A stretch of DNA of 64,000 nt from Odontesthes bonariensis (GCF_027942865.1 NC_134508.1:32981466-33045465); one strand, 5' to 3'. Counted from the first letter of the stretch, positions 37,117 to 48,449 are shown. Notes: generated by a model not told the origin, from the sequence alone. Numbers and translations are program-made.

Positions 37117-37709
37117 TACCCAGGCTCCGCCCTCGCAGTGACGCAACACCTTCGGCTCTGCTACACTTACTCAGGCAAACTGCTCATTCAGGTGGATTCG
37201 AGTTCCCGAAAAAATGGGAACTCCACCCACTTTGTCGGGAAGCAATCAACTTTGAGCAGCGCCAACGGCCCAGGGTAGTGACGTGGTTGAACTGCCACTC
37301 AACCCATGGATTGTATACGGAAGCGCTTCATTCAATATCAACATGGAGCAGCGTCAAGCTTTTGACACTGCTGTAGATGCTGTAATAAAAGTGTTCGACG
37401 GGAGATTCTCGTTAAAAATCGAGCAAAGAACAGCCCTTGAATCATTTCTTGACAGGAAAGACGTTTTCGCCTTGCTCCCTACTGGCTTTGGTAAGAGTTT
37501 AATCTACCAGTTAGCCCCGCTGGTAGCTAAATCATACGTCAGAGGAAAGAGTGGTGTAATTGGCTTAAGCTTAGGCACAGCCTTTTCTGGCCACAACCAG
37601 TAGCAACCCGAGGGAGGCGGGTTGACCAGGCCATTACGAATCGTATTCGTTATGGTCTTGGTCAGACCAGAATCTCGAAGAGATTTGAAAGTCTATGTTA
37701 ATCAGGCTA
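37117..37709 (+). mobile_element. Short DNA transposon with helicase N-terminus, copy B (593 bp)
   Basis: Nested in the L2 3' UTR. The right end reads inward TAGCCTGATTAACA. The left end is TACCCAGGCTCC, 6 of 8 matching TAGCCTGG. The flanks are cttgtggct (37108-37116) and cttgtgtaa (37710-37718), an imperfect 9-bp duplication. Length, GC-rich leader with a CAAT-type box (gcaatca, 37242-37248) about 95 bp before the ATG, and coding content all match copy C. The boundaries are less secure than for A and C because the ends and duplication have diverged. Confidence 0.7.
37343..37603 (+). pseudogene. N-terminal RecQ-like helicase fragment in copy B
   Basis: The best conserved of the three. From the shared aacATGG start it reads MEQRQAFDTAVDAVIKVFDG, then FSLKIEQRTALESFLDRKD, then VFALLPTGFGKSLIYQLAPL. 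This covers a motif 0-like region and a Walker A loop (PTGFGKS) of a superfamily 2 RecQ-type helicase. After about residue 67 it becomes unrelated and ends GHNQ. Motifs Ia-VI are absent. The frame stays open upstream to 37283, but homology with copies A and C supports 37343 as the start. Whether the peptide is made is unknown. Confidence 0.78.
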
Positions 37710-38394
37710 CTTGTGTAAAAAGATGGTTGTTGCGGTGTGAGGAGCAGATCTATATAGGGAGTATAGGGAATTACTCACTGAGTCTGGTCCTTTATTTTAT
37801 TATTTATTTTTTCGTTAGCACAAGTTTCTTGTGTTTACCTTGAATAGGGATGGCTCAGGTAATCCTGAAACATCCCAAAGTTAAGCTGCTATAGGCCTAG
37901 ACTGCTGGGGGGCCTCATCTGTCACACCTTTCCTCACTTTAATCTCTTTATGTATATGTGATATTATTGTGGTCATTAACTCGTGTTTCCCTGTTCCAAC
38001 AGATATCCTTTGAATGGTGTTACAGTGCCGCCGCCGCTGCGGACCTCCCCCCCCCCCCCTTTCTGTCTTCTCAAACCCCAGCTGGTCGAGGCGGATGGCC
38101 ACCCTTCCTGAGTCTGGTTCTGCCAGAGGTTTCTTCCTGTTAAAAGGGAGTCGTTTCTCTCCACAGTCGCCTCAGGCACGCTCAGGCCGGGAGATTGGAC
38201 CGAAAAACAAAAAGTTTTCAGTGCAATCTGTTGGTTTTCTTAGCTAGGAAATTGTTTTTGAATTGGCTCTATATGAACGAATTGGATTATTTTATTAATT
38301 ATGATTATTATTAATTAATTGAATTCCAATTGGCTTGAATTGGACTTACTATCTAAGTGCCTTGAGATGACATTTGTTGTATTTGGCGCTATAT

Positions 38395-39161
38395 TACGGT
38401 GGCCGAGAAGGGCAAAACAAAATTACAAACTCTGAAACACTTTTACATTTTGGAAAACAAAATAACATTTCCCAAAACAAATTAACATTTCAGAAAACAA
38501 ATTAACATTTCAGAAAACAAAATTACAAACTCTGAAACACTTTTACATTTTGGAAAACAAAATAACATTTCCCAAAACAAATTAACATTTCAGAAAACAA
38601 AATTACAAACTCTGAAACACTTTTACATTTTGGAAAACAAAATAACATTTCCCAAAACAAATGAACATTTCAGAAAACAAAATTACAAACTCTGAAACAC
38701 TTTTACATTTTGGAAAACAAAATAACATTTCCCAAAACAAATTAACATTTCAGAAAACAAATTTACATTTCGCGAAACACTTTTACAAGTTTCGAAACTA
38801 ATTTACATTTCGCGAAACACTTTTACAAGTTCCGAAACAAATTAACATTTCACAAAACACTTTTACAAAGTCGACAATATTACGGAAAGGGAGGTTCCAA
38901 ACCTCCAAGCTCCGAGGTTGACCCGGAAGTTATAACGGAAGCCTTCGATTTGAATTCATAGTGATCCAAGATGAAGAGCGATATAGCAGCGTTTTGAAAC
39001 GCTGCTATATCGCTGTTCATCTTGTCAATGTTAATTTGTTTTCTGAAATGTTAATTTGTTTTCTGAAATGTTCATTTGTTTTGGGAAATGTTATTTTGTT
39101 TTCCAAAATGTAAAAGTGTTTCAGAGTTTGTAATTTTGTTTTGCCCTTCTCGGCCACCGTA
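38395..39161. mobile_element. TIR element built of 20-bp monomers (767 bp)
   Basis: The ends are TACGGTGGCCGAGAAGGGC and its exact inverted copy, with the inverted match continuing over more than 100 bp. The flanks are a perfect 6-bp repeat, ctatat (38389-38394 and 39162-39167), within the L2 tail. From 38411 to about 38870 the left arm is about 23 head-to-tail 20-bp units such as aattacaaactctgaaacac, ttttacattttggaaaacaa, aataacatttcccaaaacaa and attaacatttcagaaaacaa. The first four form an 80-bp higher-order unit repeated about four times. The right arm has about six units inverted. No protein is encoded. Confidence 0.88.
38967..39024. repeat. 58-bp hairpin between the two monomer arrays
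   Basis: Two 28-base arms beginning caagatgaa and ending gcagcgttt, with a 2-base loop (tg) and one mismatch (38976 against 39015). It sits directly at the inner edge of the right array and could fold as a long stem. Confidence 0.92.
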
Positions 39162-39248
39162 CTATATAAATAAAAATGAATTGAATAGAATTGAATCTCC
39201 CTGCAAACATTGTGTTGGTGCCACAATCCCCAGTTATTTCCCCTAATT

Positions 39249-39773
39249 ACCTCCGCCAAGGAGGTTATGTGATCGCCCGAGTTTGTCTGTTGCTTTGTCT
39301 GGATGTTCGTCTGTTCGTGCTGCAATCTTGCGACCTGCCACAAGGTGGCGTGACCTCAAGGTGCCAAAGCCAAACAGAGCCAAAGCCAGACAGAATGCAT
39401 ATTGTGCAGATTTGCTGTAATTAGCACAACAAAAGATTGCAACGGCAAGCCAGTGTGCATAACTGCATATAGCGTAATGAGAACGGCGAACACTGCTTCC
39501 CGACAAAACATTATTATAATAATAATATTAATAATAATTAATAACGGCGAACACTGCTTCCCGACAAAACATTATTATAATAATAATATTAATTATAATT
39601 AATAACGGCGAACACTGCTGTTCAATAATGAATAGGGAGAAGGGAATGCCTCTTCTGCTGACAGCGCCAAAGAACAAGTAGCCCACATCAGGAACGTATG
39701 TCCATACATGGCTCGCTATCCACAGGTAGGTTGGTGGTTGGCGGAGGTCTGCACTCTCTGAGTGCATTTCTAG
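39249..39773. repeat. Dispersed fish repeat with inverted ends, containing a 61-bp tandem repeat
   Basis: It begins cctccgccaaggaggttatg and ends ggttggcggaggtctgcact, so the outer cctccgccaa is answered by ttggcggagg. The text ctctctgagtgcatttctag at its end is typical of a widespread teleost repeat I cannot name. The 61-bp tandem duplication at 39483-39620 lies within it. Confidence 0.55.
39483..39620. repeat. 61-bp tandem repeat, about 2.3 copies
   Basis: acggcgaacactgctt begins at 39483 and 39544, and a shorter match (acggcgaacactgct) at 39605, each followed (the third only in part) by cccgacaaaacattattata and an AT-rich stretch. The first two units differ at about one position, so the expansion is recent. 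Confidence 0.92.
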
Positions 39774-40590
39774 TTGTCACATAAATAAATTTGGATATGT
39801 TAATACCTGGTGAGTACATGATGACAAATGTTTTTTTCAGGCATTTTGACACGAAGCGGGTACAGCAACAAACGAAACAAAAAAATGTTACATTTGTTTT
39901 AGAGTTAGAACCTTCAGGCGTGTATCACAATAGTACAGATCATTTTGTATTTATTAATAAAGAGAAAAGTGACATAACAGATTTGACTTTCGTCTCACCG
40001 GAAGATATTTAAAGTCATAAAAATTCTACTCTTTAATAATGATGCAAAATCAATATTCTAATCTGTAATAACAATTGAGAAACAAAAAGTGACATGACAT
40101 CACTTATTAAGATGTTATGGTCCGCTTTTACCAAGTTACACATCTAGCTAATATGCAGCAAAGATTCATCTATTCTCAAATCCCCCCCCCCCCCCCCCCC
40201 CCCCAGGGACCCCCAGCCGTTCCCAGGTCAGCTGCAAGATATAATCCCTTCCACGGAAGCTGGAGCATCGCCCGAGGCCTCAGATAGCCTTGCTTCATAG
40301 AGCTCTAAGGAGAGGCACCTTAACAGTTGTCTAAACATCAACTGGCTTCGCTCAATATGGAGGCTGCATTATAACCTTGTGAACTTAGATCATATTCCTA
40401 CTCTCTGTTTATTCCCTTTGAGGAAAATGTCTATTTTTAAAATTTTTAAATGTTCCACAGTTACTGGTCAACTCTACCATCTGGTCCTGAAGAGATAAAA
40501 CATGTTTTGTGAAACAGTGAGCTAAAAGCGGCTGTAAAGCTTAACAGAACTTCAAGCTGTTGAGTCGGGTGATGATTTTGTGTGGCTACC
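39774..40590. other. Gene-free stretch with a 23-base C homopolymer
   Basis: A run of 23 C residues at 40182-40204 is the only notable item. The frame at 39791-40012 has no recognised domain. Confidence 0.5.
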
Positions 40591-40595
40591 CGCTC

Positions 40596-40725
40596 AAGGT
40601 ACATCCATCCATCCATTTTCTATACCCGCTGAATCCGTCGGTCGAGTCGCGGGGGGGCTGGAGCCTATCCCAGCGGTCATCGGGTGGGAGGCAGGGTACA
40701 CCCTGGACAGGCCGCCAGTCCAGCT
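40596..40725 (+). repeat. Common fish interspersed repeat fragment
   Basis: It starts with catccatccatccattttct, then atacccgct, a G-run, ctggagcctatcccagcg and gaggcagggtacaccctgga. The last block is shared with 535-660. Very frequent in teleost genomes. Confidence 0.7.
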
Positions 40726-43042
40726 CAAAGTTACAACTTAAAATTCTGTTGAGGTTTGCTGCATCAGAGATGCAAGCTTTCCTGACAGTTTTTCATTTTT
40801 ACAGTGTCGTTCACGCTCACCTCTTTGATATTCATGTCACAAGTGAACGCATTAATGTCACAAATATCAGAGCTCACAGCAGAGGCACTCAGAAAGCGAT
40901 TCTCTGCAGCCCTGGGCCCATCAGCAAGGCCATGCAGGAGAGAGGCTTAAGAAGGACTGCAGATTGATTAACTGTTTGCACCAAACACATTTGACTATGA
41001 CTGACGTCTGGACAGTTTCGACCAGATTTATGCTCTCTGCAGGATTATTCAGGCTCTGTATTCATGATGGTGCATCTTATTTTGCTCCCAGCATGCAGTT
41101 AGCAGTCTTAGCACTCAACAGCCTTGGCTGAATAGAAAATGATAATCCCCTGACTAGCCATGCCTCTAAAGCCAATTTGCTTATAACTGCATGAACACTA
41201 GAATGATGCCTGGGAGTACGGAAAGCAAGTATCTTTGCACAGAGCTTGGTGGACTATGGATTAAAAGAACAAGAGAGAAAGGAATCAGTCCAAATCAAAG
41301 ATTTTTGTAGACTCTTCCAATACCACCTGTCTCCCTGTTTCCTTCTCTTTTCCTTTCTCCCTATCACTTGTACCTCCCCTCCTCCTCCCCCTTGTCTCAT
41401 TCTCTCTGCAGCTCTGCTACCAACACTACTCTGTAATTTAATCCATTTAGTCATGGCTCCAGATCAATATCCATTTTCCTTGGCCTTAGGGAGAGCTGCC
41501 TGAATATGCTTGTTCCAAACGGTGGTTGTATTGGCCAGTAGGGGCTCCTACAGGCCTTAGTGCTAATACAGATGTATTACACCACAGTATGTGAGACAAC
41601 AAAATAAAGCTTGGATTTAATCTCTCACTAACTTCCTCCATGAAAAATGAACCGACTTTTTATTGCACACTTTACTGCTTACAGTCTTCTGTAAGGCTTT
41701 TCTGTCGATTGTGAATTATTCTTTTCTGATGGGATGTTGTATTGAAAAGCTTAGCTAGTTAGCAGAAAAGTGACATCAAATCAAATACAATTGAGGCTAA
41801 TTTGATTAAAGGGTTCTTGCCGGTGACCAGGGAGAAAGCTGAAATTATCATCAAATCTGCTCCCTCTTGGACTGATTTGCTGTCAGCACAATGCAGGAAG
41901 AGCGGTTAGTTTTACTTTACTGGCAGCTTCACTGGTCACTCAGATGGGTCAGGCCAACATGTCCTTGAGACCATTAGAAACATGTCAAAATCTGACTATA
42001 AGAGCTTCTCACTCGCTGCCTTTGGATGAACATTTTGTGTCTATAAAACATTGTTGGCGGCCCAACTTCAGTATAAATGTTTTGAAAGCTGCCCGCCAGT
42101 GGCCAGCTGTGCGCACCGTGGTCACAGACAGTGATTCTCCTTCACCTGCTCCGCTCCGTTGTGCATTACCATGTTTTATAAATAACCATGTTAAATATTA
42201 ATCCGTCAGCGTTTGCATGCAAAGTATTCTGAACCTCAAATTTGAGTTTCATGAAGTCAAAAGGGCAAGCAAACAATCTATGTCAAACTATCTGCTGATA
42301 CAGGTATTAGTATTCATGTGAAACAGGAGAAAATGTTTCTAGAGATATCAGAATGTTTTACTTAAATTTAGATTTTAATTGAGAACTGAAACTCACCAAA
42401 AACATGTTTTCGAGATTAAGTCAGCAGGTGAACATCTTATTAGCAACAGACTAATCGCTCTATGTTTGTAATTAGAATTAAGATTAAATCACAATTAAGA
42501 GTAAATCTGACATTCACTTTATGATGTTTCAGCCTCTCGCTTCGTCACACCCCTTTAGGATGCCTACATCCAGCTAATGTGTGAGCGTTACAGTTCAGGA
42601 TTCAGGATTTGATCCATTTATTGGTGAATTGGTGAAATGATTTACAAATCTTGTAAACCGATATTCACAACGAACACAGAGAAAGTATCGAGTGGTGAAA
42701 GTGAAACATTTGACTATTTCATGAAAAAGTTGTAACAGTGACAACAGAAGGCTGGAAAAGTAAACGGCATTAAACAGAAACAACTGGAGGAACATGTTGC
42801 AGCTAAACAGGTTAATTGGCAACAGGTCAGAAACATGACTGGGTATGTAAAGAGCACCTAGAGAGGCAGAGTCCCTCTAGCCTCATGTTGTCCCTGTCCA
42901 AAATTATTTTCTTTTTTTTTTTTTAAAACCTGATGCTAATATAAAATTTAAGATGAGCTAATACTTTTTACAAAATAATAAAATGTCTAATTTCAAGATT
43001 TTACGGAAGCCCAGAGCGGACGCGGTACGTATAAACGTTTTT
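40726..43042. other. Gene-free stretch
   Basis: No exon or repeat recognised. The open frames here (for example 41246-41503 and 41944-42201) have no known domain. Confidence 0.45.
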
Positions 43043-43752
43043 TTGATGGTTTTCTCGAGATAACGAGATAATTATGTCGTTATAACGAGTTCATTTACTG
43101 ATGGATTTCGAGATCACGAGATGACTATCGATTCTTGAATGCTCATGATCAGTTTCTCAGTATTCTTAAAGCCTTTCCAAGAACGGACTCAAGCTGAAAA
43201 TGTCAGATTTTGGAGAACCCGACATAGATCAACGCATCAGATTTTACTTCTGTTGAGGTCTAACACAGGCTGAAATTGCAATTTGTTTGTCTTGTAGAGA
43301 TAACTTTCATATCAGCCCGCGTCATTTAAGGAGACGGCTGGCTCGACTGCAGCTCAACAGGCGTTTACACCTAAGTGATCCTGCTGATATAGTCAACTTC
43401 ATCAGTGACCAGCTGAGGGGACCAGGCCGTCTCCATGGTTACCGAATGATGCACGAGAGGTGCCGTTATCGCTTTCTCGAGAAAACGAGGTGAATGACTC
43501 GTTATCTTGAGAAAACGATAACGACATGATTGGTGTGTGTTAAACCTGATTCCATTCTTCAAATGCTTGTCACACCAGCAGGATTTGCTTTGTGCATTTT
43601 CACAAACGCTCCACATTCCATGTTTGATTCATAGGCTACTTTATTCAGTTATCAATGAAAGGGGGGTAAAAATGGGTACACCTTTGCCAAAACCATCGGA
43701 AAATTAACTCGTTAACGAGATAATTTTGTCGTTATCTCGAGAAAACGATCAA
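43043..43752 (+). mobile_element. Non-autonomous DNA element with a transposase N-terminus
   Basis: The left end contains ttgatggttttctcgagata and the right end read inward ttgatcgttttctcgagata, then acga in both. The same tctcgaga and acgagataa words recur at 43485-43520 in the middle. A truncated integrase-like coding frame (separate entry) lies between. The true outer ends may extend a few tens of bases further (left sequence from about 43004), and I found no clear target duplication. Confidence 0.6.
43200..43493 (+). pseudogene. Integrase-like (rve-type) transposase N-terminal fragment
   Basis: The ATG at 43200 opens MSDFGEPDIDQRIRFYFC. An in-frame TGA at 43254-43256 follows, and the same frame continues GLTQAEIAICLSC, ISPRHLRRRLARLQLNRR, IVNFISDQLRGPGRLHGYRM and MHERC. 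The pattern of a helix-turn-helix with RTLRRRL-type text, then a DxxxIxxFIxxQL.GxGxxHGYRxMH block, is what I know from the N-terminus of metazoan transposon-encoded integrase-core proteins. The catalytic integrase core is absent: the homology runs into the tctcgaga inverted-repeat text at 43475. Confidence 0.65.
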
Positions 43753-46700
43753 CGATATTTACATTTGACAGTGTTACTGCCTTTTATGGGGGGAAATCGA
43801 GATGTATATCCTCAGTAGAAGCTGTGCCAGGGCTCGTTTCAGTAATCATGAATAAATTAAGCTCAGATAAAACATGAAAATTTAAACTATTTCAAAATGA
43901 TGACCATGTGATACAGTCAGATTGTTTTGTCGAAATAGACAGACTGATAAACAAACTGATTACTAATTCTGCAAAGGAAATTATGCCATCAATGCTAGAA
44001 TCAAAATAAATAAAAGTAACAGTGAAAGAAAGGCAAATAGCATTTACAATGTTATTGTTATGAAAGGAATTAGCAATAAAATGAAAAATAAGTACTGTAT
44101 TTATAGATAGTCACAAGATTACAAAGTTATGCACAGCTGCAGTATAAAACAGGAAGAAAAAGTAAGAATTTACAAATTTATAATCCTAGTTTATACAGAT
44201 GTGAAGTGAAATGGTGTATTATGACACAGACATGAGCTGTTGCACGATAAAATGGTACAAATGACTTTCTAAAGTGTTCTTTATGACATGAGTCTGTTGG
44301 AGGAGGTGGTCTGTTGTCTGTGTCACGGAGGGAATGGGATGAATTAAAGATGATGAAAAGCAGTCAAACAAATAGAGTTTGATTTACAGAATTATGAACA
44401 AGAAAATGTATTAGAAATGTGACTGTTGGCTGTTTAATGTCCACAGTAAGGCTGCAGCCTAACTGTAGAGCACATACGTATTTTTACATGATTGTTAACA
44501 TATTACATTTGAATGAATAAAAAGCATCTAATATTAAAGACAGAACCTAATCTTACTTTCATGACATATACCTCAGACATCATAAACATCTGATGAGGAA
44601 AAACTGATATAAAGCTGAGAAAAATGAGAAACTCACGCACAGAGTTTGTTCTTCTGGAAGGTTTTTGTTTTCCAAAAGTCTATATTTAGATTAACTTTCG
44701 TTTATAAATCTTTAAAATAACCTCACCTCCATCTTAGGGGCTTGAATTTTTTATCAGGCGCCTCATAATCTCCAACATATGGTTCTTATCCATACATGCA
44801 TATAAAAGTAGTTGCAAATTCTCGCTTTTATGAGTCTCCCAGTTCAATGTTTATGTCCTATCACAGGATTATCTTACCCTTATCCTTACCCTGTTATTAC
44901 CCTTTTCTTTTTCCTCTACATTCTTTCCCCCGACATTTATCTAGTGTTTCCATTTTACCTGAACCTTTATTCATCATCTTACCTGTAATTGCCTTTCTCA
45001 TACATTTGCCTATTTTTTGCATACACACCTGTTTTCATTTGAGTGAGACTCTCGAGATGACAAGGTCTGAACTGTTACTTCACAGCAAAAAGGCCTCACC
45101 TCTAGCTTGATTGATTAATATTGATTATTACTGATTTTATTGTTTTAACTTCTGTCTTTATTTGGGCCTTTTACTTTTATTCATGCTTTTATTTGTGTTT
45201 TTTTTTTACTTTTATTTATTCTATATACATTTTATTTATTTTACTCTAACATATTTTTATTCCTACCTTAAGCACTTTGGTCACTGGTTGCTGTTTTTAA
45301 ATAAACCTGGCTTGTTTCTCATATTTTATCCAGGAACAGACACATGACAGGAACAATAACACAAGGCAGGGTACCGTATCTGCAGTACTGTAAAAAGCAT
45401 AAATTATAAAGCTTATTTTCTCCTGTGGCAACCGCTTGTTGGCTTATTATTTATATGCATTGTGGGCATAAACAACAATGTCTTCACAGCCCCGCACACA
45501 CTGACACCCCAACAAACATGCCTCCTTTGGGGTGCTTGTGTTGCCACTGTGGACAGAAAATGAAGCCTACAGGGGAAGCCCACTGTGTGCCCCACTACTG
45601 GCATGAGAAGAGGGGCACATGTGGGCCCGATAGTGTGAGGCCCTGATCATGTATAAGTGGGACAACCCAAAGTGAGGGCTGAAAGTAGAAAGTAGTAGAA
45701 TGGGCTCCTGGTGGACCTCACCGATATCTATTTTATATGAATTCTGTGAATGACTAATAAATTCATGAGCATGTTTATTGTTTGATTTTTTTTTTCTCTC
45801 TGCTGACAAGAACTGAGCTTTGTAGCACTCAGCATTATAAACTCTCCCAAAAGACACTCAAACCCTTCTGAACTAAAAGTATGTTGCAAACATAGAGTGC
45901 AACCTGTACACCTCACCTGTACTTTACTTTGGATAAACGGGTCTGCTTAACGCACACAGAAAAGTAAATGTTGTCTGACTTTACTTTCTGGCTCTACTTA
46001 TTGGAAACGAACAATCTTAAAGCCTTTTCTCCACTTCAGTCCTTTTGACATAAAATGAATACACAAGATGAAGCGCACACAATCAGGGTGCTAAATATTT
46101 AGTTTTATCTATGATGATTGTGGAAGATGACCAGCAGACATGAGAGAAGTTCTACACATCACTTGTTTTCCAGCCTCAGATACACAATGGAAGCTGCCTC
46201 AAGTATGCCATACAGTTCTTTGTCAGAGAGCTCTCTTTGCAATCAATGATTACCTTGTTATCTCCCGTACAGAGAATTTAATTTGCACCGGAGGTGAAAT
46301 TTAAAAAACAAAAAACATCTTACTCATGCATGTAATAATGTTTAATATGAGGACTGGGCACTTCTAAATGAGCAAAATCTGTCTTTAAGTAAGCACAAGA
46401 CTGCTATCCCCTCTGGTATGTTGCTCTTCCATGGATTTTTTATTTTTATTTTGCCAAAGATTGGAGTTATTTTGTCAGCTCCCTGCTTGATAACACTCTA
46501 TTTGTTGGTTAAGTTTTATTTATTCATACAGAAATCCTTGAGATTTTATTTCCACTTGGAGTGCTCATGTTGTGAAGCCACTCTTATCTGAGCAGATGGT
46601 AATTCACACATTTGTAGAGATTACTGACAGAGCTTTTCATATTTCCTACACACAAAACACGTGCTGAATTGAAGTCTGAAGAAACATTCCCTATGAGGTC

Positions 46701-48440
46701 ATCTTTTAAATCTAAAAACGTCATTCGGACAGCAGGCAAGCCTGACCTCATGAATACTGTGTCTCTTTTTACTCCAGCAACAAGTAACATTGCTTCTAAA
46801 AATGGGCTCAGAGGCAGAGTCTATTTTTAAAGGGGAGGATTCTTCCCCTTAAAGTCTTTGATGTTCAGAAGTTAAAAAGGCTAGAAGCCTTCAGGTAGGC
46901 ACTGGGTATCTAAAGATAAAGGCAGATTTAGACGTGGCAATAAACCTTTTCAGACCAGGTTTAGGCCAGTTTTGTGCAACAAACAGCTAAACAGGTGGTA
47001 AAAAGGCACGCACTTCTATCTGGTTTTTTTTGTGGCTCAAGGATGTCCAAACTCCTCTTTTATAAATGGATTTTTCTACAGCTATGAACTGTGTATATGT
47101 CTTCATTCTCAAGTTGTGTTCTTAATCTGTGTTAAAGCGATGGCTCATAATGGAAATAGATCGTCTTACACTTCCCTGAGAATGAATCTCATGACTCACA
47201 GCTAAATATATTGAGCATGTCTGATTGATTCATGACTGCCAATATCGTCACAATCATTTAGACGTACATCTCCAGTACCGGCTGGATATGGAGCTTATCA
47301 AGGGCAGCTATTATGGTGGTGTTACACTGGAAGTGACCTAGCTGTGAACCACCAGCATTATCAATAGATTAATTACCCTGCCTTCTCTTCTCTGCTCTAT
47401 TTGCTCTCCTCTGCGTCTCTCTTTATGTATCACCTCTACTTTTCCTCTGTCCCTTTGTCCACTTTGTCCTCTAAAAGGGATATTTTAGGTTCTTTTGAAG
47501 TGGGCTTGTGTGAAGTATTTATGAGTAGTCAGTGTCTTACCTGCAGTAGACAGCGGTCAGAGTGCTCTCAGTTTGGAGCTTTTGAAACAAGTCTTAAAGG
47601 ACAGGCCAAACTAACAAAGCAGCTCAGAAAGGGGCCAATTTTTTGACATCCCGAAAAACTTCAGTGTGAGAGCTAAACTGTGGATGTTTGCACTGTTTTA
47701 CTTCTGCATCGTACAGTTTTTTACTTTGTCACTACATTTTTTCAACTGCAGATGGCATCAGAATTTACAGCTTTGTCTGGACCTTTCGTGTCAAAAATCG
47801 ATGCAAAGCATTGTAAATATAGTGGTACATATAGTGTATCATGTATCACGATTCAGAATGTTGGGTTAATGCTGAGAAGCAGTGTGTTTCAAATCAAACC
47901 AAGATCCTTTACTAGACTTAACCAAGTAGTTTAAGTGCATAAACCTGACCAGACTGAGAGTGTAAATACAAGAAGAAGGATGAGCACCTTGTTACGAGAA
48001 TCTTGTTCTTTTTGTGCCAGTTCATGGTGTCAATTTTGTATCGATATGTTTATTTTGTCGTTACACTTTCTCAACCACTTGTAAGATGGTCTATGGTTTG
48101 AACTAACACAGTCTGGGATGCAACACCATGTCACATTATGCAGAGCCAGTCAATGCAACTGTGTTGTGCAAAAGGAACGTGGTGTAAAAGTCCACAATAT
48201 ATTATTCACTGAGACTGCTATGACATTTTCCAGATTTGAATTGTTTTAGATGCCAAAAAATTGCCCCTTTCTGTGAGATCACATTTCAGCACAGTACCAC
48301 CCTGTTAACCAGCAGATCTCGTGTTCAGCAGTGCAATTTAATTACTAATGATAAGGTCCATCTTCTCTCTCCATCTCTTATGTTCTCAACTAAATTTGAC
48401 CATTTTTAGACAAACAAAGCAAAATCTCTAACAATGCTCT
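43753..48440. other. Gene-free stretch
   Basis: About 4.7 kb of AT-rich sequence with no recognised exon or bounded repeat. The frames at 44796-45110, 45425-45646 and 47401-47646 have no known domain. Confidence 0.45.
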
Positions 48441-48449
48441 TAAATGGAG

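Larger units (their letters stand above)
33800..39203 (+). mobile_element. Nearly full-length L2-type LINE with two nested insertions
   Basis: It comprises an endonuclease-reverse transcriptase coding region (33817-36898) and a 3' UTR in three pieces: 36899-37116, 37719-38394 and 39168-39203. The pieces are separated by transposon copy B and by the 20-bp-monomer element. The 3' end reads ggcgctatat, then after the second insertion ctatataaataaaaatgaat and gaatagaattgaat, the usual fish L2 tail. A 5'-truncated relative is at 3318-4115 on the other strand. The start is approximate. Confidence 0.85.

Noticed and set aside
38411..38870. Regular 20-bp repeats resembling a CRISPR array
   Set aside because: The units are contiguous with no unique spacers, the genome is eukaryotic, and the array is bounded by transposon-type inverted repeats and a target duplication.
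45425..45646. 73-residue Cys/His-rich plus-strand frame that might be a small zinc protein
   Set aside because: Cys and His spacing fits no known finger, an overlapping frame exists on the other strand, and there is no splice or repeat context.
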